Below, piece by piece: positions 13,097-13,694 of a stretch of DNA of 13,694 nt. The stretch is taken from assembly GCA_021156245.1 (NCBI GenBank), contig JAJNBO010000025.1, positions 1-13,694 on the forward strand. The letters run 5' to 3'. The notes below the pieces were generated by a model, which saw nothing but the letters and a program-made list of their open reading frames with translations, did no database searches and was not told where the DNA came from. Origin of the DNA: Ramlibacter sp. Its GTDB lineage: Bacteria; Pseudomonadota; Gammaproteobacteria; Burkholderiales; Burkholderiaceae_C. The position numbers were made by a program, and so were the translations under genes. Numbering within the stretch: position 1 is the stretch's first letter; every line of letters starts with the position of its first letter.

Positions 13097-13694
13097 CTAG
13101 GTGTTGGCGCGTCGATAAAGCACCAGCGATGCAGCCAGCGCCAGCAGCGTACCGCCGCAAGCCCGGTCGAACCACTTCGCGGCCGACGCCTTGAACAGGC
13201 GCATGGCGCGCGCTCCAGTGACGGCATACGCCAGCATCACCAGGAAGTCGAGGCCGGCGAACACGATCGCGATCACGACGTACTGCGGTGCCTGCGCGGC
13301 CTGGGGGTCGATGAACTGCGGCAGCAGCGCCGAGCAGAACAGGTAGCCCTTCGGGTTCGTCACGGCCACCAGGAAGGACTTCATGAAGATCGATCCTGCG
13401 GAGGGCGCTTGCCCCGGCCCGCCATCCGCCGGCACCTGGATGCCCCCTTTGGACCGCAGCAGGAGGACGCCGAGCCAGGCGAGATAAAGGGCGCCCGCGT
13501 ACTTGAGCACCGTGAACCAGAATTCGGAGGCGGCGAGCAGCGCGCCCAGGCCCAGGGCCACCGCCCCCACCAGCACGAAGTCGGACGTGACCGCACCCAG
13601 CATGCCGGGCACGGAGCGCCGCACGCCCCATCGCGAACCGTTGGCCAACGCCAGCAGCACCGTGGGGCCGGGCGTGGCGATGGCGACCAGGGCG
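13097..13694 (-). CDS. LysE/RhtB family amino-acid exporter (5' end beyond window)
   Basis: The frame reads through the right edge of the window, so the true start is outside; 198 residues are visible and the family is usually about 205-210. The visible part begins ALVAIATPGPTVLLALANGS, containing the PGPT signature of LysE/RhtB exporters. It continues with several membrane segments: around VTSDFVLVGAVALGLGALL, around YAGALYLAWLGVLLL, then FLVAVTNPKGYLF with the conserved NPKG, then VVIAIVFAGLDFLVMLAYAV, and a last one before the terminal YRRANT. The family exports amino acids or analogues across the inner membrane. The GTG at 13660 should not be taken as the start, because the signature lies upstream of it. 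It converges on the MDR pseudogene and belongs to a unit outside this window. Confidence 0.9.
   Translation of the reverse strand, partial: ALVAIATPGPTVLLALANGSRWGVRRSVPGMLGAVTSDFVLVGAVALGLGALLAASEFWFTVLKYAGALYLAWLGVLLLRSKGGIQVPADGGPGQAPSAGSIFMKSFLVAVTNPKGYLFCSALLPQFIDPQAAQAPQYVVIAIVFAGLDFLVMLAYAVTGARAMRLFKASAAKWFDRACGGTLLALAASLVLYRRANT

Noticed and set aside
13097..13660. A complete exporter gene starting at the GTG at 13660
   Set aside because: The PGPT signature and more membrane-segment sequence continue upstream in frame to the window edge.
1..13694. CRISPR arrays, tRNA/rRNA genes, insertion sequences, phage or toxin-antitoxin genes
   Set aside because: No regularly spaced repeats, cloverleaf-like regions, terminal inverted repeats or transposase, integrase or toxin motifs were seen on reading both strands.

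Overview
The window is GC-rich chromosomal DNA. Gene content points to a betaproteobacterium of the order Burkholderiales (Bordetella, Variovorax or Ramlibacter-like). The signs are two orphan Bug-type tripartite tricarboxylate transporter (TTT) receptors, three LysR regulators, a class III CoA-transferase, a GntR/FCD regulator and two glutathione S-transferases (GSTs). There are no RNA genes, transposases, phage genes, CRISPR arrays or replication functions. No stretch over 300 bp lacks a gene; the longest gap is 169 bp.

Layout. (1) 1-4318: the tail of an unidentified + strand gene, then two mirrored LysR/GST units: GST(-), LysR(+), LysR(-), GST(+). Each LysR is divergent from its GST, and the two LysR genes converge with a 17 bp overlap. 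The right-hand GST is coupled by an ATGA overlap to a flavin-binding PNPOx-like protein, so this looks like a small redox or detoxification region. (2) 4392-8669: a GntR/FCD regulator followed by a small SpoIIAA-like STAS protein (minus strand), divergent from a three-gene operon of crotonase-fold enzyme, Bug receptor and class III CoA-transferase. The simplest reading is that a carboxylate is captured in the periplasm, loaded onto CoA by transfer, and processed by the crotonase; the GntR protein probably senses the acid or a derivative. (3) 8694-13059: a NodD-like LysR co-transcribed behind an alpha/beta hydrolase (minus strand), divergent from a cupin, a second Bug receptor and a zinc-free MDR (quinone oxidoreductase-like) gene. 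The last gene is broken by an internal deletion with frameshift. (4) 13097-13694: a LysE/RhtB-type exporter running off the right edge.

Most notable points: the crotonase lacks both catalytic glutamates of classical enoyl-CoA hydratase; the cupin keeps a perfect first metal motif but has Arg in place of the second-motif His; the MDR gene is interrupted near codon 38; two regulatory gaps hold clean dyads (TGGACA-type sites at 849-904 and a perfect 14 bp palindrome at 10406-10419). No defence system or wholly new machinery was recognised. The best candidates for something undescribed are the two small Bug-containing catabolic units.
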